From: Roseiarcus sp963721905
GTDB taxonomy: Bacteria; Pseudomonadota; Alphaproteobacteria; Rhizobiales; Beijerinckiaceae
Direction of reading: 5' to 3'
Length of the DNA: 64,000 bases
Assembly (NCBI GenBank): GCA_963721905.1
Contig: CAVRMF010000019.1
Span: 62,001 to 126,000, forward strand
The translations under genes and the position numbers were made by a program. Shown piece after piece: positions 54,774 through 62,687 of this stretch. The notes beneath the pieces were generated by a model that was given only the letters and a program-made list of their open reading frames with translations, was not told where the DNA came from and did no database searches. Numbering within the stretch: the stretch's first letter is position 1; each line of letters begins with the position of its first letter.

Positions 54774-55865
54774 ATGTCTTACAATAGTTTCGGCCATCTC
54801 TTTCGCGTCACCACCTTCGGCGAAAGCCACGGAGCCGGAATTGGGTGCGTCGTGGACGGCTGCCCGCCGCGCATTCCGCTGGAGGCGGCCGACATCCAGA
54901 CCGAGCTCGACCGGAGACGGCCGGGAACCTCACGCTTCACCACCCAGCGCCGCGAGCCGGACGAGGCGCGCATCCTCTCGGGGGTGATGGTCGACGATAA
55001 TTCCGGGCGGCAGGTGACGACCGGAACGCCGATCGGCGTCTTTATCGAGAACGTCGATCAGCGCTCCAAGGACTATGGAGAGATCAAGGACAAGTATCGT
55101 CCGGGCCACGCCGACTACGTCTATGACGCCAAATACGGCATTCGCGATTATCGCGGCGGCGGGCGCTCCTCGGCTCGCGAGACGGCGGCGCGCGTCGCAG
55201 CGGGCGCCATCGCCCGCAAGGTCATTCCCGGCGTACGCATCCGCGGCGCGCTCGTGCAAATGGGAAAGCTTAGGATCGACCGGACTCGTTGGGATTGGGA
55301 CGAGGTCGGAAAAAACCCTTTCTTCTGCCCGGACGCTGTGGCCGCGGAGCGCTTCGCCAATTATCTCGACGAGATCCGCAAGGCCGGCTCCTCGATCGGC
55401 GCGGTCCTCGAGATCGTCGCTGAGGGCGTTCCCGCGGGATGGGGAGCGCCGATCTATGGCAAGCTCGACGCGGAGCTTGCGAGCGCGCTGATGAGCGTCA
55501 ACGCAGTCAAGGGCGTCGAGATTGGCGACGGCTTCGCGACCGCCGAGCTTTCCGGCGAAGAGAACGCCGACGAGATGCGGCGCGGCAACGACGGCCAGCC
55601 GCGCTTCCTCTCCAACCACGCAGGCGGCATTCTCGGTGGCATCTCGACGGGTCAGCCGATCGTGGCGCGCTTCGCGGTGAAGCCGACCTCCTCGATCCTT
55701 ACGCCGCGCCGGACGATCACCCGCGCCTTCGAGGAGACCGAGATTGTCACTAAGGGCCGCCACGATCCGTGCGTCGGCATCCGCGCGGTTCCGATCGGCG
55801 AGGCGATGGCGGCGTGCGTGTTAGCGGACGCGTTCCTGCGACATCGGGGGCAGGTGGGCGGCTAG
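54774..55865 (+). CDS. aroC: Chorismate synthase
   Basis: 363 residues, full length. It makes chorismate from EPSP with reduced flavin, the last step of the shikimate pathway. Signatures: FGESHGAGIGCVVDGCPPRI at the start, GGGRSSARETAARVAAGAIA near residue 125, and DPCVGIRAVPIGEAMAACVL at the end. Key flavin- and phosphate-binding His and Arg residues are in place (SHG, RRPG, RGGGRSS). It is a single gene here, with no other shikimate gene in the window. Confidence 0.97.
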   Translation: MSYNSFGHLFRVTTFGESHGAGIGCVVDGCPPRIPLEAADIQTELDRRRPGTSRFTTQRREPDEARILSGVMVDDNSGRQVTTGTPIGVFIENVDQRSKDYGEIKDKYRPGHADYVYDAKYGIRDYRGGGRSSARETAARVAAGAIARKVIPGVRIRGALVQMGKLRIDRTRWDWDEVGKNPFFCPDAVAAERFANYLDEIRKAGSSIGAVLEIVAEGVPAGWGAPIYGKLDAELASALMSVNAVKGVEIGDGFATAELSGEENADEMRRGNDGQPRFLSNHAGGILGGISTGQPIVARFAVKPTSSILTPRRTITRAFEETEIVTKGRHDPCVGIRAVPIGEAMAACVLADAFLRHRGQVGG

Positions 55866-55932
55866 AGGGCTTTCACAATCGCGTCGCGCCGCCATTGTTT
55901 CATGCACTCAAAGCGAATCGGAGGCGCGACAG

Positions 55933-57630
55933 ATGTCGGTAAACGGGAACGGAGTGACGCGGCGCGACGTGCTGGTCGGGGCGGCGAGCGGCCTGGCGCT
56001 TGCGGCGATCGATCCGGGCGAGGCGTATGCGCAAGGATCGGGCGGCGCGACGGTCTCGGGGTTGGTGTTCGAGGACCGGGACGGCTCGGGCGTCGCAAAC
56101 GCCGCCAATCCGGGCGTCGCCAACGCGCTCGTCTCCAACGGCCGCGACGTTGCGGTGACCGGGCCGGACGGGCGCTATAGGTTGCCGCTGCCGGATGAAG
56201 CGACGATTTTCGTCATCAAGCCGCGGGGCTTCATGCCGCCGGTCGATCCGCTGACGGGCCTGCCGCGCTTCTACCGCCATCATCAGCCGAAGGGCTCGCC
56301 GGAGTCGCTCAACCTGACCTTCGAGGGCCTCGCCCCGACGGGACAGATGCCTGCTTCGCTCGATTTCGCGCTTCACCGCCAGGACGAGCCGAAAGCGTTT
56401 GAGGTCGTGATGGTGACCGATCCGCAGCCCGAGTCCGAGGCGGAAGTCGATTTCATCCGCGAGGACCTGATCGAGGCGCTCGCCGGCGTCGACGCGAAGT
56501 TCGGGCTCACCGCCGGCGACATCATGTTCGACGATCTCTCCCTCTATCCGCGGCTCAATGCGATCTTCGGCACGATCGGTTTGCCGTGGTGGACCATCGG
56601 CGGCAATCACGACCTCAATTTCGAGGCGCCGGACCGCACGTCCAGCCGTGAGACTTACAAGCGCGTCTTCGGCCCGAACTACTACGCGTTCTTCTACGGC
56701 GGCGCCCTCTTCCTCATGCTCGACGACGTCGACTATCTTGGGCCCGATCCTTCGAAGCCGCGCGCCTCGGGCAAGTACGAGGGCCGGCTCGACGACGCGC
56801 AGCTCGACTTCGTGCGCAATGTGCTGGCGAGGACGCCGCCCGAGACGCTTATCATCGCCGTCCTGCACATTCCGATCCGCACCTCTCTCGGCTCCGAGCC
56901 CTGGCAGAACCTCGTCAACAAGGAGGCGCTGTTCCGGCTTATGGAGGATCGCAAATATACGGTGAGCTTCGCCGGCCACACCCACACGACCGAGCATCAT
57001 TATTTCGGCGCCGCGGATGGCTGGAACGGCGCTGAGCCGCACCATCATCATGTGCTGACGGCGCTCTCGGGCTCGTGGTGGAGCGGCCCCTTCGACCATC
57101 GCGGCGTCGCCTCGGCCGACAGCCGCGACGGAACGCCGAACGGCTTTCATATCCTCTCGATCGACGGCTCGACCTACACGACCCGCTTCGTTCCGGCCAA
57201 GGAGCCGAACGGCCGCCAGATGCGGCTCTCGATCGACAGCCGCTTCCACGGCATCAGCAAAGACACGGATCCCGTTTTCCGCCAGGAGCAGGTTCTGGGC
57301 TCGCCGGTCCCGCGCGCCTCGCTCTTCGCCTCGACCCTGATTGCCAATGTATTCGACGGCGGCGACAGGACGAAGGTCACGATGACGGTCGGCGACCGGA
57401 CGCCCGTCGCCATGATCCGTCACTCGCGGCCTGACCCGTTCGTCGAAGAGGTGTTCGCGCGCAACGAGGCCACCAAGAAATTCTGGGTCAAGGCCGATAA
57501 TTGCTCGCACATCTGGACAGCCCGCCTGCCGACCGACCTTGCGCCCGGCGCCTATCAAATCGCCGTCGAGGCGGTTGACGAATACGGCCGGGCGCTGACT
57601 GGGCGCCTCGCGCTCGAGGTGACCGGGTAA
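55933..57630 (+). CDS. Tat-exported calcineurin-like phosphoesterase
   Basis: 565 residues. The N-terminus has a twin-arginine signal (TRRDVLVGAASGLALAAID) with cleavage near AYA-QGS. A beta-sandwich domain comes first (VSGLVFEDRDGSGVANAANP, GPDGRYRLPL). The metallophosphoesterase core is next: MVTDPQPE, TAGDIMFDD, IGGNHDLNFE and FAGHTHTTEHH, the usual di-metal ligands. A C-terminal calcineurin-associated domain ends the protein. It should act in the periplasm on phosphate esters. An IS66-like element lies 59 bases downstream, outside the gene. Confidence 0.92.
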   Translation: MSVNGNGVTRRDVLVGAASGLALAAIDPGEAYAQGSGGATVSGLVFEDRDGSGVANAANPGVANALVSNGRDVAVTGPDGRYRLPLPDEATIFVIKPRGFMPPVDPLTGLPRFYRHHQPKGSPESLNLTFEGLAPTGQMPASLDFALHRQDEPKAFEVVMVTDPQPESEAEVDFIREDLIEALAGVDAKFGLTAGDIMFDDLSLYPRLNAIFGTIGLPWWTIGGNHDLNFEAPDRTSSRETYKRVFGPNYYAFFYGGALFLMLDDVDYLGPDPSKPRASGKYEGRLDDAQLDFVRNVLARTPPETLIIAVLHIPIRTSLGSEPWQNLVNKEALFRLMEDRKYTVSFAGHTHTTEHHYFGAADGWNGAEPHHHHVLTALSGSWWSGPFDHRGVASADSRDGTPNGFHILSIDGSTYTTRFVPAKEPNGRQMRLSIDSRFHGISKDTDPVFRQEQVLGSPVPRASLFASTLIANVFDGGDRTKVTMTVGDRTPVAMIRHSRPDPFVEEVFARNEATKKFWVKADNCSHIWTARLPTDLAPGAYQIAVEAVDEYGRALTGRLALEVTG

Positions 57631-57689
57631 CGCGGGCGCCAATTTCGGGATCGAATCGTTTTGGTTCAAGGAGTTAGGCGCCGCAATCC

Positions 57690-59433
57690 GTAACCGGGGC
57701 AAATTGCCGGGCGGAGGGGGAGTCAGAGCGGACAAAATGTGATTCAAGCTTTGGATGGCGGCGCGCATCCCTGATTCGCTCGATCGGCTTTCGCATGACG
57801 ACCTGATCGGCGTGGTGCGCGAGTTGATCCACGAAGTGACGCGGCTTCGCTCGGAGAACGAGAAGCTGAGCGTGGCGCTGGGCAAGCTTCGGATCGAGCA
57901 TCAGGCGGTCAAGGACGAGCTTGTGCGGCTGAAGCATTTGCCGCCGGGTCCGCCGATCAAGCCGTCGGGCATGGACAAGGCGACGGACGCCAGAGGGCCG
58001 GAGGGCGAGGGCGGTGAGAAAGGCGGGCGCTCGACGCAGCGGCGCGGCAGCCAACTCGACAAGCTGACGGTCGGCGCGACGGTGGTGGTGACGGCGAAGG
58101 CGCCGGCGGGCTCGCGCCACAAGGGCTACGAAGACATCGTGGTTCAGGACTTGAGCCTGAAGCCGACGGTGACGCGCTATCGGCGCGAGCGGTGGGAAAC
58201 GCCAGACGGCGAGACGATCGTCGCCAATCTCGATTCCGGCATTGTCGGGGGTTACGGCCCCCACCTGAATCGCTTGGTCTTGGCGCTGCACTTTGCTGGA
58301 CAAATGACCTGCGAGCGGATCGTCGCGCTTCTCAATGGGATGGGGGTGGTGATTTCGAAACGCCAGGTGGTTCGCCTGCTGACGGTCAAGCTGGAGAGGT
58401 TCCGGGCGGAGGATGCGGCGGTGTTGAAAGCGGGCTTGAACGGCGCCTATGTCACGGTCGACGACACCGGGGCGCGTCACGCCGGCAAGAGCGGCTACAC
58501 CACCCAGATCGGCTCTTCCAACTTCACCGCGTTTCGCACGGGACCCTCCAAATCGCGTCTGGCGTTTCTGTCGCGGCTTTGCGGCGGAACGTCGCTCTGG
58601 GTGATCAACGAGGCCGCGCTCGATTATATGAAAGGGCGCGATCTGCCGCAGATCGTGATCGACAAGTTCGTCGCCCATGAGGCGCGCTCTTTTGCCTCCT
58701 CGGACGCGTGGGAGCGCCATTTGCAGGCGCTGGCCTTGGATAAGATGAAAGTCCTGCCCGACCCCGTCTTGATCGCCAGCGAGGCGGCGCTGTGGGGCGC
58801 GATCCATCACCAGGGCTTGCTGCGGGGCACAGTGATCGTTTCTGACGACGCCGGCCAGTTCCGCGTCGGCGTCCACGCGTTGTGCTGGGTTCACGCCGAG
58901 CGGCTTGTTCACAAGCTCATTCCCGCCAACGACAAGCAGCGCAACGCCGTCGAGGTCGCCAAGCGGATGATCTGGTGGTTCTATCGCGGCTTGAAAGACT
59001 ACAAGCTCGCGCCGAGCCCCGAACAGGCCGAACTCTTGCGCTCCCGCTTCGACCGCATCTTCAAGCGCGCCCGAAGCGGCTACGCCATGCTCGACAGCCT
59101 GCTCAAACGCCTTCATCGCCACAAGGACGACTTGCTGCGCGTGCTCGAGCGGCCCGAAATCCCGCTCAACACCAACGCCTCGGAAAACGACATACGCGCC
59201 TTCGTCACCAAGAGAAAAATCTCCGGCGGAACCGTCTCCGTCAAGGGCCGCGACGCCCGCGACGTCATGCTCGGTCTGGCCAAGACCTGCATGAAGTTGA
59301 AACTGTCGTTCTACCAATTCGTCGGCGACCGACTGGGAATCCCGGGCCCCAAAATTCCAGACCTCGCAACCCTCGTCAGCCTCGTCCCTTCCTGACCAAC
59401 ACCAAGCCCGCCCGGGAATCTGCCCCGGTTACC
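57690..59433 (+). mobile_element. IS66-family single-ORF insertion sequence
   Basis: About 1.74 kb. Terminal inverted repeats of 25 bp differ at two positions: GTAACCGGGGCAAATTGCCG at the left and GTAACCGGGGCAGATTCCCG at the right (reversed), both continuing GGCGG. CCGCAATCC stands at both junctions (57681-57689 and 59433-59441), consistent with the 8-bp duplication of IS66 given a one-base ambiguity. It sits between two convergent genes and disrupts neither. Confidence 0.87.
57755..59395 (+). CDS. tnpC: IS66-like transposase (TnpC type)
   Basis: 546 residues. The N-terminal coiled coil (LRSENEKLSVALGKL) and basic zinc/HTH-like region precede the DDE core, which includes YVTVDDTGARHAGKSGYTTQ (first Asp), VSDDAGQFRVGVHALCWVHA (second Asp and the CWVH motif of IS66 enzymes) and NTNASENDIRAFVTKRKISG (Glu). 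No tnpA or tnpB accessory genes accompany it, as in the ISBst12-like subgroup. The frame is complete and both IS ends are present, so it may be active. Confidence 0.9.
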   Translation: MAARIPDSLDRLSHDDLIGVVRELIHEVTRLRSENEKLSVALGKLRIEHQAVKDELVRLKHLPPGPPIKPSGMDKATDARGPEGEGGEKGGRSTQRRGSQLDKLTVGATVVVTAKAPAGSRHKGYEDIVVQDLSLKPTVTRYRRERWETPDGETIVANLDSGIVGGYGPHLNRLVLALHFAGQMTCERIVALLNGMGVVISKRQVVRLLTVKLERFRAEDAAVLKAGLNGAYVTVDDTGARHAGKSGYTTQIGSSNFTAFRTGPSKSRLAFLSRLCGGTSLWVINEAALDYMKGRDLPQIVIDKFVAHEARSFASSDAWERHLQALALDKMKVLPDPVLIASEAALWGAIHHQGLLRGTVIVSDDAGQFRVGVHALCWVHAERLVHKLIPANDKQRNAVEVAKRMIWWFYRGLKDYKLAPSPEQAELLRSRFDRIFKRARSGYAMLDSLLKRLHRHKDDLLRVLERPEIPLNTNASENDIRAFVTKRKISGGTVSVKGRDARDVMLGLAKTCMKLKLSFYQFVGDRLGIPGPKIPDLATLVSLVPS

Positions 59434-59487
59434 CGCAATCCTTTAATCCTTTGAAATCGTTCAAAACGGCCTGAAAACGGCGCGTCC

Positions 59488-61740
59488 TCATAAGAAGCTC
59501 TGAGGATCGATGTCGATCGCGACCTTGACCCCGCCGCGCGGCGGCGGCGCGGCGGCGAGGAGCGCGTGCAGGAAACCCTGGAGGTCGGCCGAGCGCGGCG
59601 CCTTGGCGGCGAGGCGGAAGCGGTGGCGCTTGCGTAAGACCGCGATCGGCGCCTCGGCGGGGCCGAGGAGCGTGATCTCGTCATCGCGCGGATGCCCGCC
59701 GAGCGGCGCGACCCGCCAGCCTTTGCCTCCCGGCAGGCGATGAGCGGCGCGGGCGAGCGCCCGGGCGTGGGCCTCCGCCGCGCCGCGGTCCTCGGCCGAG
59801 ACGATGATTGCGGCGAGGCGTCCGAACGGCGGCAGGCCGCCGATTCGGCGCTGCTCGGTCTCCTCCCGGTAGAAGCGCTCGGCGTCGCCCGAGACCAGCG
59901 CCGCAATGACCGGATGCTCGGGCTGCCAGGTCTGAAGCAGCGCCCGTCCGGCGCGCTCGGCGCGTCCGGCCCGGCCCGTCGCCTGGCGCAGGAGCTGGAA
60001 TGTCCGTTCCGCGGCGCGCGGGTCGGCGTTGGCGAGGCCGACGTCGGCGTCGACCACGCAGACAAAAGTCAACAGCGGAAAATTGTGGCCCTTGGCCACA
60101 AGCTGGGTGCCGATGATGAGGTCATATTCGCCGCGCGCGGTGGCGCCGAGCTGCGCTCGCAGGGTTTCGATCCCGCCAGGAAAGTCGGACGACAGCACCA
60201 GCATGCGGATGTCGGGAAAGAGGAGCGCCGCCTCCTCGGCCAGCCGCTCGACGCCCGGCCCGCAGGCGGTCAGCGTGTCGGCCTCATGGCATGCGGGGCA
60301 GATCTTCGGCCGCGCTTCGACATGGCCGCAATGATGGCAGACGAGCGCGGCGCGGAAGCGGTGCTCGACCAGCCACGAAGCGCAGTTCGGGCACTCGAAC
60401 CGATGCCCGCAAGCGCGGCAAAGGGTGAGCGGCGCATATCCGCGCCGGTTGAGGAAAAGGAGCGCCTGCTCGCTGCGTTCGCGCGCCGCCTCGATGCCGG
60501 CGATCGCCTTCGGCGAAAGCCAGCGCCCCCGCGGCGGGCTCTCGCGCCTCAAGTCCACGGTCGCGATGTCGGGCATTGTCGCTGCGCCGAAGCGCGACGG
60601 GAGCCTCAGCCAGCGATAGCGGCCATTTTCGGCGTTGAACCGCGTCTCGAGGGCCGGCGTGGCGGAGGCGAGCACGACCGGCGCCTTCTCGAGCCGCGCG
60701 CGCACGACCGCCATGTCGCGCGCGTTATAGATGACGCCATCCTCCTGCTTGTAGGCGCCCTCGTGCTCCTCGTCGACGACGATGAGGCCGAGATCGGCGA
60801 ACGGCACGAAGAGCGCCGAGCGCGCGCCGACGACGACCCGCGCCTCGCCGCTCGCGGCGGCGCCCCAGACGCGCTCGCGAGTGCGCTCGGTCAGGCCCGA
60901 ATGCCACTCGGCCGGCCGCGCGCCGAAGCGCGCCGCGAAACGGTCGAGGAACTGCGAGGTCAGCGCGATTTCGGGCAGGAGCACGAGCGCCTGCCGGCCC
61001 TGCCTTAAAGCTTCCGCGACGGCCTCGAAATAGACCTCGGTCTTGCCCGAGCCAGTCACGCCTTCGAGCAGCGTCGCCGAGAACGCGCGCGCCGCGACCC
61101 GGGCGGTCAGATCGTCCGCGGCCTGGCGCTGGTCGGCGTTGAGCGGGGGCGAATGGAATTCCGGATCGAGCGCGGCCGCGATCCGCTCCGGCTTCAGCGC
61201 GACGCTCATCAGCGAGCCCTCCGCGATCAGGCCTTCGATCACGCCGGTCGAGCATTCGGCGCTCTCGCTCAGCGCGGATTTCGGAACGGGCGCCTCAGCG
61301 CCGGCGAGCGCCGCCAGAACGCGAGCGCGCGCCTCGGTCATCCGCGCCGGCGCCTTGCCGGTCGCGACGACGCCGAATTTCGGCGGCGGCGGCTCGATCA
61401 CCTCGCCGACGCGGATCGCCATCCGGAGGACCATGCCGCGGGGGCTAAGCGTCCAGCGCGCCACCCAATCGATGAAGTCGCGCAGGGGCTGGCGGAGCGG
61501 CGGCCAGTCGCGCAGGCCTGCGATCGATTTGAGATTGTCGCCCCCTCCGCGCCTCACCGCCCAGACGACGCCGGTCGCCCTGCGGGTTCCGAGCGGCACG
61601 CTGACGCAGGCGCCGGGTTCAAGGTTCAGTCCGGAAGGCGCGCGATAGCTGTAGGCGGTGTCGACCGCGACGGGGACCAGCACGTCGGCGACGACGCTCT
61701 CAGGCATTGCGTCGGCGGCGTCGGGAAGCGGGGGAGGCAT
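59488..61740 (-). CDS. priA: Primosomal protein N' (replication restart helicase)
   Basis: 750 residues, full length. PriA reloads the replisome at stalled forks. The N-terminal DNA-binding domain (VPVAVDTAYSYRAPSGLNLE, PGACVSVPLGTRRATGVVW) precedes a superfamily 2 helicase with Walker A GVTGSGKTEVYFEAV, DEEH box IVVDEEHEGAYKQ and LLFLNRRGYAPLTLCRACGH. Eight Cys residues of the zinc-binding insertion follow (CRACGHRFECPNC, CHHC, CPAC). ATG at 61740 follows GGGG-poor sequence; ATG at 61707 is an alternative start. Confidence 0.96.
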   Translation of the reverse strand: MPPPLPDAADAMPESVVADVLVPVAVDTAYSYRAPSGLNLEPGACVSVPLGTRRATGVVWAVRRGGGDNLKSIAGLRDWPPLRQPLRDFIDWVARWTLSPRGMVLRMAIRVGEVIEPPPPKFGVVATGKAPARMTEARARVLAALAGAEAPVPKSALSESAECSTGVIEGLIAEGSLMSVALKPERIAAALDPEFHSPPLNADQRQAADDLTARVAARAFSATLLEGVTGSGKTEVYFEAVAEALRQGRQALVLLPEIALTSQFLDRFAARFGARPAEWHSGLTERTRERVWGAAASGEARVVVGARSALFVPFADLGLIVVDEEHEGAYKQEDGVIYNARDMAVVRARLEKAPVVLASATPALETRFNAENGRYRWLRLPSRFGAATMPDIATVDLRRESPPRGRWLSPKAIAGIEAARERSEQALLFLNRRGYAPLTLCRACGHRFECPNCASWLVEHRFRAALVCHHCGHVEARPKICPACHEADTLTACGPGVERLAEEAALLFPDIRMLVLSSDFPGGIETLRAQLGATARGEYDLIIGTQLVAKGHNFPLLTFVCVVDADVGLANADPRAAERTFQLLRQATGRAGRAERAGRALLQTWQPEHPVIAALVSGDAERFYREETEQRRIGGLPPFGRLAAIIVSAEDRGAAEAHARALARAAHRLPGGKGWRVAPLGGHPRDDEITLLGPAEAPIAVLRKRHRFRLAAKAPRSADLQGFLHALLAAAPPPRGGVKVAIDIDPQSFL

Positions 61741-61849
61741 GCCCCGGATCTAGCATGGGGGGCGGCGCGCGAGGGCAAAGATCGCAGAAACGGGCGAGAA
61801 CGGCGCGCGCGAGGCGCGCCTATTTCGATGGCCGCGTGTTTCCCGCGGA

Positions 61850-62086
61850 TCAGAGGGCCTTGTGCGAGCCGTCGCAGAAGGGCGCGTTGTTCGAGGTCTT
61901 GCAGCCGCAGAGATAGACGGTGTCGGTCTTCTCGGCGGTGAAGGGCTTCGGCGCCATCCCGACCGCCTTGTGCGAGCCGTCGCAGAACGGCTGATTGGCC
62001 GACCGGCCGCAGGCGCACCAGTAATAGGTCTTGCCGGCTTCGACGGCCTGCGCGTAAGGCGCCTTCTGGGCGACGACTGCTGTCAT
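61850..62086 (-). CDS. CDGSH iron-sulfur domain protein
   Basis: 78 residues with two CDGSH modules: CACGRSANQPFCDGSHKAV and CGCKTSNNAPFCDGSHKAL. Each C-x-C...C-x-x-x-H set binds a labile 2Fe-2S cluster, as in mitoNEET. The double arrangement without a membrane anchor is the usual bacterial form, of unclear redox or iron role. It lies 46 bases downstream of rplS on the same strand, and may be co-transcribed with it. Confidence 0.92.
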   Translation of the reverse strand: MTAVVAQKAPYAQAVEAGKTYYWCACGRSANQPFCDGSHKAVGMAPKPFTAEKTDTVYLCGCKTSNNAPFCDGSHKAL

Positions 62087-62132
62087 GCACCTTGCTCCAA
62101 GAAATCATCCGCCCGCCCGTGCGGGCCAGGGT

Positions 62133-62528
62133 TCACTCCTTGGCGGTCTCCTTGCCGGCGTCTTTGGGAGCGTTGTCGGTCCGCTCGGCGATGCGAGCCG
62201 ACTTGCCCCGGCGATCGCGCAGATAATAGAGCTTCGCGCGCCGCACCTTGCCCCGGCGCAGCACCTTAACTGAATCGATCATCGGCGAATAGACCGGGAA
62301 GACGCGCTCGACGCCCTCGCCGTAGGAAATCTTGCGGACGGTGAAGCTCTCGTTCAAGCCTCCGCCGCTCCGCGCGATGCAGACGCCCTCATAGGCCTGG
62401 ATGCGGGTGCGCTCGCCTTCGGCGACCTTCACATTGACAACCACCGTGTCGCCGGGCTGGAAATCCGGCATTTTCGCGCCGGGCAATTTGGCCGCGTGCT
62501 CGGCCTCGAGCTTTTCAATAACGTTCAT
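62133..62528 (-). CDS. rplS: Ribosomal protein L19
   Basis: 131 residues. The L19 fold is clear: NVIEKLEAEHAAKLPGAKMP, FQPGDTVVVNVKVAEGERTR, IQAYEGVCIARSGGGLNESF, VERVFPVYSPMIDSVKVLRR and AKLYYLRDRRGKSARI. The acidic C-terminal tail (TDNAPKDAGKETAKE) is a normal alphaproteobacterial extension. In many bacteria rplS follows rpsP, rimM and trmD; here the next gene upstream is an aldehyde dehydrogenase, so rplS must have its own promoter in the 159-bp gap. Confidence 0.97.
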   Translation of the reverse strand: MNVIEKLEAEHAAKLPGAKMPDFQPGDTVVVNVKVAEGERTRIQAYEGVCIARSGGGLNESFTVRKISYGEGVERVFPVYSPMIDSVKVLRRGKVRRAKLYYLRDRRGKSARIAERTDNAPKDAGKETAKE

Positions 62529-62687
62529 GGGTTCAATCCTGCCGTGACGCCGGATCCTTCAGGGATCAGGCGAAGCGCTTCGGCGCGCTGTTTTCAGTTG
62601 AGGGCCGCCTCATAGAGCAAACATGCGCGGGAGTCGAGAGCGCAGCCATCCTCGCCCGCGGGTCCCCGGCGGACCTCTCCGCCACGC

